Assembly (NCBI RefSeq): GCF_000785435.2
Contig: NZ_JTDB02000002.1
Location: 747,663 to 811,662, forward strand
Length of the DNA: 64,000 nucleotides
Origin: Paraburkholderia sacchari
GTDB lineage: Bacteria; Pseudomonadota; Gammaproteobacteria; Burkholderiales; Burkholderiaceae
Reading direction: 5' to 3'
Below the pieces are notes generated by a model. The model had not been told where the DNA came from. It ran no database searches and saw nothing but the letters and a program-made list of their open reading frames with translations. Positions 44,721 to 54,447 of this stretch are shown here, piece by piece (within the stretch, counting starts at the first letter, position 1; every line of letters begins with the position of its first letter). Both the position numbers and the translations under genes were made by a program.

Positions 44721-46058
44721 TTACTTGAAGCGGGTGAAGCCGTTGCCGGCGCCGGTTGCGGCGTCCGGCGATACGGAAGGGGGTTCGGACGCCGGCGCTG
44801 ACGACGGTGGATTCGCCTCAGTGGACCCGGCGGGCGGAGCTTCGTGCGTGGCGCCGGGTGGCGCGGGATCGGCTGGCGCGGTGGGCGTGGCGGGATCGGT
44901 GTCGGGGGCGGCCGGCTCGGCGGATGGATCGAGGTCGCCGTCGAGCTCGCCGTTCATCTCGCCGCTGACATCGGCTTCCACTTCACCCTGGAGTTCGGCG
45001 CCCAGCTCGCGGTGGACGACGTCGCGGAATCTGGCCCCCAGTTCGCCTTCGACATTGTCTGTGGGCGGCTGGAACGGCGGCGCGCCAAGCGGCGCGCGCG
45101 GTTGCAGCGCGGGAGCACGCGGCGCTTCGTAGCCTGCGCTGGGCGGCTCGGCCGGCGCTGCGGCGTTCGGCGTGTCGCAGGACGGGAACAGCTCCAGTTC
45201 GACGCCGGGCCCATCCTGGCCGGCAGGCTCGGGCGCGTCGCGTTCTTCCGCTTGCGGCGTCGCGCTGGCCTCGTCCGGATGTTCCGCGGCCGTTGCTTCT
45301 TCGACGCGCGCATCGGCTGCATCACCGGTTTCGCCGGGCGTCGCCACGCCCGGCTCGGTCTCGCTATTCGCCAGCATCGTGCGCAGCAGCGGCAGCGTCA
45401 CCGCGCGCTTTTGCTCGAGCGAGAAGCGGTCGAGCGCGTCGAGCAGGCGCATCAGGCTCGGCATGTCGCGCCGGAAGTGCGTGAGCAGATAGGCCGGCAC
45501 GTCGTCGGCGAGATTGATGCCGCGCTCGCGCGCCGCCTGCTTGAGCACGGCAGCTTTGCCCGCGTCCGAGAGCGGCGCGAGGTGGAACACGAGACCCCAG
45601 CCGAGGCGCGTGCGCAGGTCCTCGCGCACGGCGAGCCCCATCGGCGGCGCGTTGCCGGTCGCGACGAGCGCCGTGTTCGGGTGCGAGCGCACCTCGTTGA
45701 ACAGATTGAACAGGGCGATCTGCTGGGCGCCCGAGAGCGCGTCGCAGTCGTCGACCGCGTAAATCGGCACGCGCGCATCGAACGTGAAGGCAGCGAGGCC
45801 GCTCTTCGGGCCGATGTAGCGCACGTGCCCGGGCGGCGTCTCGAACGCGAGCGCATGCAGCAGATGCGAGCGGCCGTTGCCGGGCTCCCCCCAGATATAG
45901 AACGTGCGGTCGGCCTTCGGGTCGACGGTGGGGCCCGCCGCGAGCGCAGCGTCGAGCCCGCGCAGCCGCGCGACCAGCTCCGCATTGGCGCCGGTGTGAA
46001 AGTTGTCGAAGGTCGATGGCGGCGGGGTGCCGAGATCGAGCGTTAGCTGTCGCTGCAC
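44721..46058 (-). CDS. hda: DnaA regulatory inactivator Hda with a long C-terminal extension
   Basis: Hda binds the beta sliding clamp and triggers ATP hydrolysis on DnaA, preventing re-initiation of replication. It starts at GTG 46058 with the clamp-binding motif QRQLTLDLG (2-10). The DnaA-like AAA+ domain carries GEPGNGRSHLLHA (57-69; Arg in the P-loop Lys position, as in E. coli Hda), YAVDDCDAL (Walker B) and LRTRLGWGLVFHL (sensor/Arg-finger region). Hda homology ends near residue 231. Residues 232-445 (bases 44724-45365) form an acidic, Pro/Ala-rich tail with a possible helix (RFRDVVHRELGAELQGEVEA) and a VELELFPS segment resembling a clamp motif. Typical Hda is about 230-250 residues, so the tail is unusual. 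It is divergent from purM. Confidence 0.9.
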   Translation of the reverse strand: MQRQLTLDLGTPPPSTFDNFHTGANAELVARLRGLDAALAAGPTVDPKADRTFYIWGEPGNGRSHLLHALAFETPPGHVRYIGPKSGLAAFTFDARVPIYAVDDCDALSGAQQIALFNLFNEVRSHPNTALVATGNAPPMGLAVREDLRTRLGWGLVFHLAPLSDAGKAAVLKQAARERGINLADDVPAYLLTHFRRDMPSLMRLLDALDRFSLEQKRAVTLPLLRTMLANSETEPGVATPGETGDAADARVEEATAAEHPDEASATPQAEERDAPEPAGQDGPGVELELFPSCDTPNAAAPAEPPSAGYEAPRAPALQPRAPLGAPPFQPPTDNVEGELGARFRDVVHRELGAELQGEVEADVSGEMNGELDGDLDPSAEPAAPDTDPATPTAPADPAPPGATHEAPPAGSTEANPPSSAPASEPPSVSPDAATGAGNGFTRFK

Positions 46059-46245
46059 GGTGTGTCTGGCCGAAGGCGGTGTGTCAGTTATCGCTTGAAA
46101 ATAGGCAGGTTCGGCGACAAAACGTGGTTTCCGGCTGACGAACCCGCGCCGCTACTACCAAAAACTCGCGCATCCTCACGCAAGCGGCGGCGGGGAGCCG
46201 TCAATCGGTTAAAATCGCATTTTACCGACCTTCTGCCTCTTCCCC

Positions 46246-47307
46246 ATGAATCAACCGAAATCCGGCCCCGCTAATCAGGAGCAAGGGCTCTCCTACCGCG
46301 ACGCGGGCGTGGACATCGACGCGGGCGACGCGCTCGTCGATCGCATCAAGCCCTTTGCGAAGAAGACCCTGCGCGAAGGCGTGATGGGCGGCATCGGCGG
46401 ATTCGGCGCGCTCTTCGAAGTGCCGAAGAAGTACAAGGAGCCCGTGCTCGTCTCCGGCACCGACGGCGTGGGCACCAAGCTGCGTCTCGCGTTTCATCTG
46501 AACAAACACGACACGGTTGGCCAGGATCTGGTCGCCATGAGCGTGAACGACATCCTCGTGCAGGGTGCCGAGCCGCTGTTCTTCCTCGATTACTTCGCCT
46601 GCGGCAAGCTCGATGTGGACACGGCCGCCACGGTCGTGAAGGGCATCGCCCAGGGCTGCGAGCTCTCGGGCTGCGCGCTGATCGGCGGCGAAACGGCGGA
46701 AATGCCGGGCATGTACCCCGACGGCGAATACGACCTTGCGGGCTTCGCGGTTGGCGCGGTGGAAAAGAGCAAGATCATCGACGGCAGCACGATCGTCCCC
46801 GGCGACGTGGTGCTGGGTCTCGCTTCGAGCGGCATCCATTCGAACGGCTTCTCGCTCGTGCGCAAGATCATCGAGCGCGCGAATCCGGACATGAACGCCG
46901 ACTTCGACGGCCGCTCGCTGGCGGACGCGCTGATGGCGCCCACGCGCATCTACGTGAAGCCGCTGCTCAAGCTGATGGAAACCATTGCGGTGAAGGGCAT
47001 GGCGCACATCACCGGCGGCGGTCTGGTGGAGAACATTCCGCGCGTGCTGCGCGAGGGCCTCACGGCCGAGCTGAATCACGCGGCATGGCCGCTGCCGCCG
47101 CTGTTCTCGTGGCTGCAGAAGCACGGCGGCGTGGCCGATGCGGAAATGCACCGCGTGTTCAACTGCGGCATCGGCATGGCCGTCATCGTGGCGGCCGATC
47201 AGGCCGACGCGGCGGCTTCGCTGCTGGCTGCCGCGGGCGAGCAGGTGTGGAAGATTGGCGTGGTGCGCGAGAGCAAGGAAGGTGAGGCGCAGACGGTAGT
47301 GGTTTAA
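46246..47307 (+). CDS. purM: Phosphoribosylformylglycinamidine cyclo-ligase PurM (AIR synthetase)
   Basis: PurM closes the imidazole ring in purine synthesis. The 353-residue protein contains [29 protein letters not shown] (ATP/substrate binding), [48 protein letters not shown] and [15 protein letters not shown], all AIR-synthetase signatures. A TAAAAT (46210-46215) inside a small AAAAT/ATTTT palindrome could be the -10 box. It is divergent from hda across about 190 bases; a purM-hda pairing is common in betaproteobacteria. Confidence 0.97.
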   Translation: MNQPKSGPANQEQGLSYRDAGVDIDAGDALVDRIKPFAKKTLREGVMGGIGGFGALFEVPKKYKEPVLVSGTDGVGTKLRLAFHLNKHDTVGQDLVAMSVNDILVQGAEPLFFLDYFACGKLDVDTAATVVKGIAQGCELSGCALIGGETAEMPGMYPDGEYDLAGFAVGAVEKSKIIDGSTIVPGDVVLGLASSGIHSNGFSLVRKIIERANPDMNADFDGRSLADALMAPTRIYVKPLLKLMETIAVKGMAHITGGGLVENIPRVLREGLTAELNHAAWPLPPLFSWLQKHGGVADAEMHRVFNCGIGMAVIVAADQADAAASLLAAAGEQVWKIGVVRESKEGEAQTVVV

Positions 47308-47336
47308 CGCGCCCATTCCTGCCGCATAAAATATTC

Positions 47337-47378
47337 GCGCCGGTCCGGCGGGCTTTTCAGAGCCCTGCCGGCCGGCGC
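47337..47378. terminator. Hairpin between convergent purM and kynA
   Basis: GCGCCGGTCCGGCGGGCT (47337-47354) and AGCCCTGCCGGCCGGCGC (47361-47378) pair over most of 18 positions, with three mismatches and a TTTCAG loop. It follows the purM stop by 30 bases and lies 32 bases past the kynA stop on the other strand. There is no T-run, so termination may be weak or protein-assisted. Confidence 0.45.
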
Positions 47379-47410
47379 GAAGTCATTTCTGGTGTGGCGT
47401 GCGGGTGGCC

Positions 47411-48388
47411 TTACAACACCGTCCTCACATGCCAAAGCTCCGGAAACAGCACGACATCCAGCATCTTGCGCAGATAAGGCGCGCCGCTGGTTCCACCGGT
47501 ACCCTGCTTGAACCCGATAATCCGCTCGACCGTGGTGACATGGCGGAATCGCCACTGCCGGAACGCGTCCTCGAGATCGACGAGTTCCTCGGCCATTTCA
47601 TACAAATCCCAGTACTGCGAAGGGTTTCGATAGACCTCCAGCCATGCGGCCTCGACTGACGCATCGTGCAGCGTCGGCTGCGTCCAGTCGCGAGCGAGGC
47701 GTTCCGGCGCGATCGCAAATCCACGCCGCGCCAGCAGGCGGATCACCTCGTCATAAAACGAAGGCGCTTCTAGCGTGGCCTTGACCTGCGCGAGAACCTC
47801 GGGCCGATGCTCATGCGGCTTGAGCATCTGCGCATTCTTGTTGCCCAGCAGAAACTCGATCTGCCGATACTGATACGACTGGAACCCCGACGAAGCGCCC
47901 AGGTACGGCCGCATCGCCGTGTACTCGGACGGCGTGAGCGTCGACAGCACGCTCCACGCTTGCACCAGCTGTTCGAGAATGCGCGAGACGCGCGCGAGCT
48001 GCTTGAACGCAGGAGGCAGCTCGTCGCGATGCACGCACGCAAGCGCCGCGCGCAATTCGTAGAGCGCGAGCTTCATCCACAACTCGCTCGTCTGATGCTG
48101 GACGATGAACAGCATCTCGTTGTGATCGGGCGAGAGCGGATGCTGCGCGTTGAGCACCGAGTCGAGCGAGAGGTAATCGCCGTAGCTCATCGACTTCGAG
48201 AAGTCGAGCTGCGCGTCGTGCCAGCCTTCTCCTGTTTGCGCAGCCGCTGGCGCGGCGGGAGCCGCAGCGCCATGCCCGAACGGGCAGCCGCCGCGCGCCT
48301 GTTCGCTAGCATTTTGGGCGCTGGAAGAAGCGGGAGCCGGGGCGGCGTCGGTGTCGGGCACGCCGGGAATGTGCATGTGATCGGTCAT
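47411..48388 (-). CDS. kynA: Tryptophan 2,3-dioxygenase KynA
   Basis: KynA is a heme enzyme that opens the indole ring of tryptophan to N-formylkynurenine. The catalytic part shows [60 protein letters not shown] and [20 protein letters not shown], with the heme-ligand His in the last block. At 325 residues it is longer than most because of a roughly 55-residue Ala/Pro-rich N-terminal extension containing GGCPFGHG, which is likely disordered. An alternative later start is not obvious. It ends the kynB-kynU-kynA cluster, 10 bases after kynU. Confidence 0.95.
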   Translation of the reverse strand: MTDHMHIPGVPDTDAAPAPASSSAQNASEQARGGCPFGHGAAAPAAPAAAQTGEGWHDAQLDFSKSMSYGDYLSLDSVLNAQHPLSPDHNEMLFIVQHQTSELWMKLALYELRAALACVHRDELPPAFKQLARVSRILEQLVQAWSVLSTLTPSEYTAMRPYLGASSGFQSYQYRQIEFLLGNKNAQMLKPHEHRPEVLAQVKATLEAPSFYDEVIRLLARRGFAIAPERLARDWTQPTLHDASVEAAWLEVYRNPSQYWDLYEMAEELVDLEDAFRQWRFRHVTTVERIIGFKQGTGGTSGAPYLRKMLDVVLFPELWHVRTVL

Positions 48389-48398
48389 CTCGCGCTCC

Positions 48399-49649
48399 TC
48401 AGGTCACTGCGCCGCGCGCGGCGAATTCGGGCTTGCGCCAGCTTTCGGTCGCGAGCACGTCGCGCAGCGTCTCGACGGCGTCCCACACATCGACATAACG
48501 CAGATACAGCGGCGTGAAGCCAAAGCGCAGCACGTGCGGCTCGCGATAGTCGCCGATCACGCCGCGCGCGATCAGCGCCTGCATCACTTCATAGCCGTGC
48601 GGATGCTCGAAGCTCACATGCGAGCCGCGCTGCTCATGCTCGCGCGGCGTCACAAGCGTGAGCGGGAATTCCTTGCAGCGCGTTTCCACGAGTTCGATGA
48701 AGAGGTCGGTGAGCGCGAGCGACTTGCGGCGGATCGCCTGCATGTCGGTCTGCAGAAAGACGTCGAGGCCGCATTCGACGAGCGCCATCGAGACGATCGG
48801 CTGCGTGCCGCACAGATAGCGGCCGACGCCGTTGTCCGGGCGATACACAGGGTTCATCTCGAACGGCGACTTGTGTCCCCACCAGCCTGAAAGCGGCTGC
48901 GAGAAGGTGTCCTGATGGCGCTTGGCCACCCACACGAAGCCGGGCGATCCCGGACCGCCGTTCAGGTACTTGTACGTGCAGCCGACCGCGTAATCGGCGT
49001 TCGCACCGTTCAGGTCCACGGGCACCGCGCCCGCCGAGTGCGCGAGGTCCCACAGCGCGAGCGCGCCTTGCGCATGAATGTGCTCGGTGAGCGCGCGCAT
49101 GTCGTGCATTTCGCCGGTGCGGTAGTTCACGTGCGTGATCATCGCCACGGCCACGTCTTCGCGGATCGCGGCGGGCAGCTCGCTCGGGTCGTCGACGAGG
49201 CGCAGTTCATAGCCGCGGTCGAGCTGCTCGATGAGGCCTTGCGCGATGTACAGGTCGCTCGGGAAATTCGAGCGCTCGGAGACGATCACGCGGCGCTTGG
49301 GATCGCGCGCGTTCGCAACGCGCAGCGCGGCCGAGAGCGCCTTGAAGAGATTGATGGAAATGGTGTCGGTGACCACGACCTCATCTTCGGCCGCGCCGAT
49401 CAGCGGGGCGAGCTTATTGCCGAGACGCCGCGGCATGGCGAACCAGCCCGCCGTGTTCCAGCTGCGGATGAGACCATCGCCCCATTCGCCGCCAATCACG
49501 GCTTGCGCGCGCGCGGCGCTCGCTCGCGGCGGCACGCCGAGCGAGTTGCCGTCGAGATAGATGGTTTCGGGCGCGAGCGCGAATTGCTCGCGCAGCGCGG
49601 CGAGCGGATCGGCGCGATCGAGCGCCAGGGCTTCGTTACGGTCGTTCAT
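48399..49649 (-). CDS. kynU: Kynureninase KynU
   Basis: This PLP enzyme cleaves kynurenine to anthranilate and alanine. The 416-residue protein has [13 protein letters not shown] (30-42), [30 protein letters not shown] and the PLP lysine in [16 protein letters not shown] (K227). Length and all blocks match KynU. It lies between kynB (67 bases upstream) and kynA (10 bases downstream) on the same strand. With them it converts tryptophan to anthranilate. Confidence 0.96.
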   Translation of the reverse strand: MNDRNEALALDRADPLAALREQFALAPETIYLDGNSLGVPPRASAARAQAVIGGEWGDGLIRSWNTAGWFAMPRRLGNKLAPLIGAAEDEVVVTDTISINLFKALSAALRVANARDPKRRVIVSERSNFPSDLYIAQGLIEQLDRGYELRLVDDPSELPAAIREDVAVAMITHVNYRTGEMHDMRALTEHIHAQGALALWDLAHSAGAVPVDLNGANADYAVGCTYKYLNGGPGSPGFVWVAKRHQDTFSQPLSGWWGHKSPFEMNPVYRPDNGVGRYLCGTQPIVSMALVECGLDVFLQTDMQAIRRKSLALTDLFIELVETRCKEFPLTLVTPREHEQRGSHVSFEHPHGYEVMQALIARGVIGDYREPHVLRFGFTPLYLRYVDVWDAVETLRDVLATESWRKPEFAARGAVT

Positions 49650-49716
49650 GTGGGTTCTTCGGGGCGGTGAGGTGTTGGGTCGGAGGTAGCAAAGGTTCAG
49701 CAGGGTTCAATGGCGC

Positions 49717-50355
49717 TCAGTTGTGCTCAGGCAGCGTGCGCAGCACGGCGCGCACGGGGCTTGCATCGAGCGTGGTGAATTTCAGCGGCAGCGCGATCAG
49801 TTCGTAGTCGCCGGGCGCGATGGCGTCGAGCACGACGCCTTCGAGAATCGCCATGCGATGCGCGCGGATGCGGTGGTGCGCGTCCATCGTCTTCGATTCC
49901 TGCGGGTCGAGCGAGGGCGTGTCGATGCCGATCAGGCGCACGCCGTGCCTGGCCAGCAAGTCGATCGTTTCGGGCGCGACGGCGCAAAACGCGCTGTCCC
50001 AGCGCTCTAGCGGGGCGTTGGCGTAGGTGCGCAGCAGCACGCGCGGCGGGATGTCCGCGAGCGCCGCCTGCAAGTGCTCGGGCCGCACGAGCGGCGCGGC
50101 GCCCACGCAGTGAATCACGCGGCACGCGCCGATATAGGCGTCGAGCGGCACCGCGCCGATGGGCGCACCCGCTTCGTCATAGTGCAGCGGGGCGTCGGTG
50201 TGCGCGCCGGTGTGGGGCGAAAGCGTCACGCGCGCCACGTTGACCGGCGAGCCGGCTTCCATGCGCCAGACGCGCTCGACGCCAACGGGCGTGTCGCCGG
50301 GCCAGACGGGCGTTTCGGGGCGGATGGGCGGGGAAATGTCCCAGAGGTCGTTCAT
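49717..50355 (-). CDS. kynB: Kynurenine formamidase KynB
   Basis: KynB hydrolyses N-formylkynurenine to kynurenine and formate. The 212-residue protein belongs to the cyclase-family formamidases, with the zinc motif [14 protein letters not shown] containing H48, H52, D54 and H58. [19 protein letters not shown] at the N-terminus and [19 protein letters not shown] in the middle are characteristic. It is the first gene of the leftward kyn operon, divergent from the Lrp-type regulator over 131 bases. Confidence 0.95.
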   Translation of the reverse strand: MNDLWDISPPIRPETPVWPGDTPVGVERVWRMEAGSPVNVARVTLSPHTGAHTDAPLHYDEAGAPIGAVPLDAYIGACRVIHCVGAAPLVRPEHLQAALADIPPRVLLRTYANAPLERWDSAFCAVAPETIDLLARHGVRLIGIDTPSLDPQESKTMDAHHRIRAHRMAILEGVVLDAIAPGDYELIALPLKFTTLDASPVRAVLRTLPEHN

Positions 50356-50486
50356 CGCGTTGACGAGGTTGTCTCAATGTTTTTCGAATGATAGGCAACT
50401 CGTCGCGAAATGTGCTTGCGAAAAAAACGCCGTACGCTACAGTTCTTGGCACATAATTTGATTCAATAGCGGAAAGGGGACCAAAT

Positions 50487-50990
50487 ATGAACGCTATCTC
50501 GCTTGATGCAACCGATTGCCGGATTCTCGCCGTACTTCAGAACGAGGGGCGCATCAGCAATCTCGATCTGGCCGAGCGTATTTCGCTGTCGCCTTCCGCG
50601 TGCCTGCGGCGGCTGCGCCTGCTGGAGGAGCAGGGCGTGGTCGAGCGCTATCGCGCGAGTCTGAACCGGGAGATTCTCGGCTTCGAAATGGAGGCTTTCG
50701 TGCAGGTTTCGATGCGCAACGACCAGGAGAGCTGGCACGAGCGCTTCGTCTCCGCGCTGCGCGACTGGCCCGAGGTGGTGGGCGCTTACGTGGTGACGGG
50801 CGAGACGCACTATCTGCTGCGCGTGCTCGCGCACAACCTCAAGCACTACTCGGACTTCGTGCTCAACAAGCTCTACAAGGCGCCGGGCGTGATGGACATC
50901 CGCTCGAACATCGTGCTCACGACGCTCAAGGTCGAGGCGGGGCTGCCGGTCGACCTGATCGCCCAACGCGGCGAGCCGAAGGTTTCTTAG
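50487..50990 (+). CDS. kynR: Lrp/AsnC-family regulator of the kyn operon (KynR type)
   Basis: This is a 167-residue Lrp/AsnC-family transcription factor. The N-terminal HTH is visible as LDATDCRILAVLQNEGRISN and LAERISLSPSACLRRLRLLE (about 6-50). The C-terminal ligand-sensing (RAM) domain follows, with EVVGAYVVTGETHYLLRVLA. It is transcribed away from kynBUA over a shared 131-base gap, the layout of KynR, which activates kyn genes in response to kynurenine in pseudomonads and burkholderias. AAGGGGA lies just before the ATG; CATAAT (50452-50457) may be its -10. I could not define the operator by eye. The family is certain; the kyn target is inferred from position. Confidence 0.88.
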   Translation: MNAISLDATDCRILAVLQNEGRISNLDLAERISLSPSACLRRLRLLEEQGVVERYRASLNREILGFEMEAFVQVSMRNDQESWHERFVSALRDWPEVVGAYVVTGETHYLLRVLAHNLKHYSDFVLNKLYKAPGVMDIRSNIVLTTLKVEAGLPVDLIAQRGEPKVS

Positions 50991-51040
50991 CGCCGCTTCG
51001 GTTGCGTTGGTGCGCCTGGTTTGGTGCGCCTAAAGCGCGT

Positions 51041-51565
51041 CTAGAGCGGCTGCAGCTGATGAAACGTGCCGCCGTGGAAGACGAGCGGCGCGGCGCTACC
51101 CTGGTCGTCCGTGCCGGGTTCGCGAACGCCGCAGCGCTCCACCTCGCCGACGAAGATCACGTGATCGCCTTCGTCGTAGCGGCTGCGGTTATGGCACTCG
51201 AACCACGCGATGGCGCCGTCGAGCACGGGCATGCCGGAGTCGCCGGCCGCGTGCGAGACGCCTTCGAAGCGGTCGCCCTTCACGGTGGCGAAGCGCTTGC
51301 ACAGGTCGAGCTGCGACGCGGCGAGCACATTCACCACATAATGGCTGTTGCTGCGGAACACCGGCATGGATGCCGATCGCGTGGCGAGACTCCACAGCAC
51401 GAGCGGCGGCGTGAGCGAGACGGAGTTGAACGAACTCGCGGTGATGCCGATCAGCTGGCCGTCGGGCGCGCGCGTCGTGATGACCGTCACACCGGTGGCG
51501 AACTGGCTGAGCGCGCGGCGGAACGCGCCGTCGTCGAAATTGGGCGGGTTGGCGCGGCGGGTCAT
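51041..51565 (-). CDS. Flavin reductase-like domain protein
   Basis: This 174-residue protein is of the FMN-binding flavin reductase family (HpaC/ActVB-like), which supplies reduced flavin to monooxygenases. FRRALSQFATGVTVITTRAP, GITASSFNSVSLTPPLVLWSL, SNSHYVVNVLAASQLDLCKRF and GDHVIFVGEVERC are the conserved blocks. The ATG at 51565 is used because the upstream open frame is Arg/Pro-rich. It is convergent with kynR. No partner monooxygenase gene lies next to it, so its physiological partner is unknown. Loosely, it could act with kynurenine or aromatic metabolism nearby. Confidence 0.88.
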   Translation of the reverse strand: MTRRANPPNFDDGAFRRALSQFATGVTVITTRAPDGQLIGITASSFNSVSLTPPLVLWSLATRSASMPVFRSNSHYVVNVLAASQLDLCKRFATVKGDRFEGVSHAAGDSGMPVLDGAIAWFECHNRSRYDEGDHVIFVGEVERCGVREPGTDDQGSAAPLVFHGGTFHQLQPL

Positions 51566-51828
51566 GAGCGCAGGCCCCGGGCATGGGGGCGCGTGTCCGG
51601 CGCGGGCTGGACGGGGCGGGCGGCGTGAGCGGCACCGGCGGCGCAAGCGGAAGTCGAGGTGAACGTCATGTGTAATTTCGGCGAATTGCCCCAATTTTAA
51701 CGAAAAGCGGCGTGCGACGGCTCATCGGCCTGACTGCATGGGGTGAAGCCGGAAATCAGAGAGCATTTGTTTCCGCCTTCCGGCGCGAGTTCTGACAATT
51801 TCAGCGTAACCGACGCTGTGCTACGATG

Positions 51829-51857
51829 CACTAATCATGTAACACATCAGGTTAGTG
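51829..51857 (+). promoter_or_regulatory. Inverted repeat before the 51.9-kb toxin-antitoxin pair, candidate operator
   Basis: CACTAA (51829-51834) and TTAGTG (51852-51857) are exact complements 17 bases apart, ending 2 bases before the antitoxin ATG. TACGAT (51822-51827) could be a -10 box beside it. Ribbon-helix-helix antitoxins normally bind palindromes at this position to repress their own operon. The repeat is seen; the role is inferred. Confidence 0.45.
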
Positions 51858-51859
51858 CC

Positions 51860-52147
51860 ATGAGTGATGCAACCTTTACTTTCCGGGTCGATGAGACCCT
51901 GAAAAACGAATTCTCAGCGGCGGCAAAGGCTCACGACCGCACTGGCGCACAGCTCCTGCGTGACTTCATGCGCGACTACATTAAGCAACAGCAGGACGCG
52001 GCGGAATATGACGCATGGCTGCGTGCCAAGGTCGAGCGGTCACGGGCATCGGCCAACGCCGGTAATCTGGTGCCGGCCGCCGAAGTCGAAGCCAGGTTTG
52101 CAGCGCGTCGAACCGCAACACGTCGCCGGCTTGAAGCATCGAAGTAA
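51860..52147 (+). CDS. Ribbon-helix-helix antitoxin of a RelE/ParE-type module
   Basis: This 95-residue protein starts with a ribbon-helix-helix domain (TFTFRVDETLKNEFSAAAKA, then TGAQLLRDFMRDYIKQQ). It continues with a charged, probably disordered tail (EYDAWLRAKVERSRASANAG to RRRLEASK) that would wrap around the toxin. It overlaps the toxin start by one base (TAATG). The ATG at 51860 is preceded by AGGTTAG. It lies between the flavin reductase gene and msrA. The exact antitoxin family (RelB, ParD or similar) is uncertain; the pairing with a ParE-like toxin is clear. Confidence 0.82.
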   Translation: MSDATFTFRVDETLKNEFSAAAKAHDRTGAQLLRDFMRDYIKQQQDAAEYDAWLRAKVERSRASANAGNLVPAAEVEARFAARRTATRRRLEASK

Positions 52148-52431
52148 TGGCGCTGTTCTGGACGCCGGAGGCGATACGCGATCGCGATGACATCTACGAC
52201 TACATTGAGGCCGACAACCCGGCCGCAGCGTTGGACCTCGATGAGTTGTTCGAGGAAAAGGCGATGTTGCTGGTCGATCATCCGAACCTTGGTCGACGTG
52301 GCCGGGTTGCCGACACGCGTGAATTAGTCGCGCACCGGAATTACCTCTTGATCTACGACGTAAGCGGCGACCAGATCCGCGTGCTGAGCGTCGTACATGC
52401 GGCCCGCCAGTGGCCACCAGTTCAGGAGTAG
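52147..52431 (+). CDS. RelE/ParE-superfamily toxin
   Basis: This is a compact 94-residue toxin. FWTPEAIRDRDDIYDYIEAD near the start, FEEKAMLLVDHPNLGRRGRV in the middle and HRNYLLIYDVSGDQIRVLSV VHAARQWPP at the end are the typical ParE/RelE fold signature. Whether it acts on gyrase (ParE) or ribosome-bound mRNA (RelE) cannot be settled by sequence alone; the pattern is closer to ParE-like proteins. The start is coupled to the antitoxin. The gene is intact and ends 69 bases before msrA. Confidence 0.87.
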   Translation: MALFWTPEAIRDRDDIYDYIEADNPAAALDLDELFEEKAMLLVDHPNLGRRGRVADTRELVAHRNYLLIYDVSGDQIRVLSVVHAARQWPPVQE

Positions 52432-52500
52432 ATCGAATATTCACGCGGGCCCCGGAGCAGTGGGTAATTGGGGCAGCACGGCATACAAGGAGGGGGCAGC

Positions 52501-53049
52501 ATGACTCAGACGATTGAAACCGCCACGCTCGGCGGCGGGTGTTTCTGGTGTCTGGAAGCGGTTTTTCTGCGTGTGGATGGCGTGGTGGCGGTGGAATCGG
52601 GCTACGCGGGCGGCCATGCCGGGAATCCTTCCTATGAACAGGTGTGCGATGGCGACACGGGCCACGCCGAAGTCGTGAAGGTGGATTTCGATCCGGCGAA
52701 GATCGGCTATCGCGAGATTCTGGACATCTTCTTCGCGATTCACGATCCGACCCAGTTGAACCGTCAGGGCAACGACGTCGGCACCCAGTACCGCTCGGTG
52801 ATCTTCACGCACTCTGAGGCGCAGCGCGAGACGGCGCTGCAGGCCATTCGCGAGCTGAAGGCCGAGGGCGTGTACGACGGCGAGATCGTCACGCAGGTGC
52901 TGCCGCTCGACGGCAACTATTTTCCCGCCGAAGCGTATCACCAGAACTACTTCGCGCAGCACCCGAATCAGGGTTATTGCGCGTTCGTGGTGGCGCCCAA
53001 GGTGGCCAAGTTCCGCCAGAAGTTCGCGCACCGGCTCAAGGCCGACTGA
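52501..53049 (+). CDS. msrA: Peptide methionine sulfoxide reductase MsrA
   Basis: MsrA repairs methionine-S-sulfoxide in proteins. From the ATG at 52501, preceded by AAGGAGGGGG, the product has 182 residues. The catalytic motif GGGCFWCLEAVF places C14 as the attacking Cys and C17 nearby. VESGYAGGHAGNPSYEQVCD, GHAEVVKVDFDP and FFAIHDPTQLNRQGNDVGTQ are the standard blocks. It follows a toxin-antitoxin pair and is convergent with the DUF72 gene. Confidence 0.95.
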   Translation: MTQTIETATLGGGCFWCLEAVFLRVDGVVAVESGYAGGHAGNPSYEQVCDGDTGHAEVVKVDFDPAKIGYREILDIFFAIHDPTQLNRQGNDVGTQYRSVIFTHSEAQRETALQAIRELKAEGVYDGEIVTQVLPLDGNYFPAEAYHQNYFAQHPNQGYCAFVVAPKVAKFRQKFAHRLKAD

Positions 53050-53058
53050 CGGAGCGCG

Positions 53059-54447
53059 TCAGGCGCCGTCGCCGCGCATGCGCAGCATTTCGTCGACGAT
53101 GGCGCGCGCGAGCTTCGCGCAAGTCAGCGGCGCCGAGCCCTCGGCCTTGTTGTTGGTCGTGATCAGCACCGGTTGGCCCGCGATCGCATAGCGCGCGGCC
53201 AGTTCGGCGAGGGCGTCGCGCGTGTGCGGGTCTTCGTCGACGAGCTTGTCGAAGGGCTCGTAGCGCGCCTTCGCCTGTTCATACTTGAAGCCGCTGTGCA
53301 GGCTCCAGCGCACGATCAGCGGCCCCGCGGGCGCTTCGCCATCCATTAGCGCTAGCGCCGCCGCCTGGCGCAGCGGGTCGGGCATGCGGGCGTGCAACCC
53401 GACGCAGTAACGCACGCCCGCCGCGCGCAGCGCGCGCACGAAGCGCGGCGTGAGCAGGATGCCGTCGCGGATTTCGACCGCGTAGCAGGGGCCGTCGCTG
53501 GGGAACGCAGCGCTTGACGCTGCTTCGCCTGCTTCGGCGTCTGCCGGCGGTGCCGAAGCAGGCGCGGGCAGCGCCGGCAGCGCGGCGAGAAACGCCGAGA
53601 GTCGCTCGACGAACACGGCCGGATCGGCAAGCAGTTGATCGGGCAGCGGCGGAAACTGGAACACGAGCGCACCGGCTTTTGCGCCGAGCCCCGCGAGGCA
53701 AGGCTCGACAAATTCGCGCGCGGCGAGATCGGCGTTCAGGAAGCAGGGATTGGCGGAGACCGGCTCGCCGCGATCGCCGCGCACGCTCGCATCGGTGATC
53801 AGCGCGGGCGCCTTGACGATGAAGCGGAAGTGGTCCGGCACCTGCTGCGCGTAGCGCAGGTAATCGGTGACGGTGAGCGGCGCGTAGAACGAACGGTCGA
53901 TGCTCACCGAGCGCAGAAGCGGATGCGCGCCATAGGCCGCGAGCCCGTCGCGCGCGAGCTTCGAATTGCTGTAGTCGTCGCCGTAGACGATGCCGCGCCA
54001 GCCCGGAAACGACCACGATGATGTGCCGAGGCATACGCCCGGCGGCAGTTCCGCGGCGAGGTCGAGCAGGTCCGGTGTTGGTTCGGCGGGCAGCACGCCT
54101 TTCGCGCGGCGGCGCGGGGCGGGCGAGTCGGCGGCGGGCGTCGATTTCGTCGATTTCGGCGATTTGGCTGGCTTTGCCGTAATCGTCTGGTGTGCGCTGT
54201 CGTGTACTTCTGTCGCGGATGCGTCGGCATCGGCGACCTCTCTGCGCGCGGCGCGCCCCGCAGATGGCTCAGGGGGCACGAAGCCGAACAGGTCCGTCTG
54301 GGGCTCGGGTGGCGAATTCTCGCGCGCGCTACGCGCAGTGCGGCGGCCGGTGGCGCCCCTTCGCGGTAAAGCTTGCGCCGGGTTGCGCCCAGTGCCGGAG
54401 CTGTCGTTCTCTAATGCCCCGAAAAGGCCGTCGTCGCGTTCGTTCAT
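53059..54447 (-). CDS. DUF72 (YecE-like) protein with disordered N-terminal extension
   Basis: The C-terminal 325 or so residues are a DUF72/YecE TIM-barrel-like domain, whose function is unknown. Its hallmarks are CLGTSSWSFPGWRGIVYGDD, LLRSVSIDRSFYAPLTVTDY, FRFIVKAPALITD, ALVFQFPPLPDQLL, CYAVEIRD and GQPVLITTNNKAEGSAPL. The first 135 or so residues are Arg/Pro/Ser/Ala-rich and low in order, an addition compared with the usual DUF72 length of about 250-300. The ATG at 54447 gives 462 residues. Upstream extension is Arg-rich and rejected. It is downstream of cfa on the same strand across 128 bases. Confidence 0.85.
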   Translation of the reverse strand: MNERDDGLFGALENDSSGTGRNPAQALPRRGATGRRTARSARENSPPEPQTDLFGFVPPEPSAGRAARREVADADASATEVHDSAHQTITAKPAKSPKSTKSTPAADSPAPRRRAKGVLPAEPTPDLLDLAAELPPGVCLGTSSWSFPGWRGIVYGDDYSNSKLARDGLAAYGAHPLLRSVSIDRSFYAPLTVTDYLRYAQQVPDHFRFIVKAPALITDASVRGDRGEPVSANPCFLNADLAAREFVEPCLAGLGAKAGALVFQFPPLPDQLLADPAVFVERLSAFLAALPALPAPASAPPADAEAGEAASSAAFPSDGPCYAVEIRDGILLTPRFVRALRAAGVRYCVGLHARMPDPLRQAAALALMDGEAPAGPLIVRWSLHSGFKYEQAKARYEPFDKLVDEDPHTRDALAELAARYAIAGQPVLITTNNKAEGSAPLTCAKLARAIVDEMLRMRGDGA

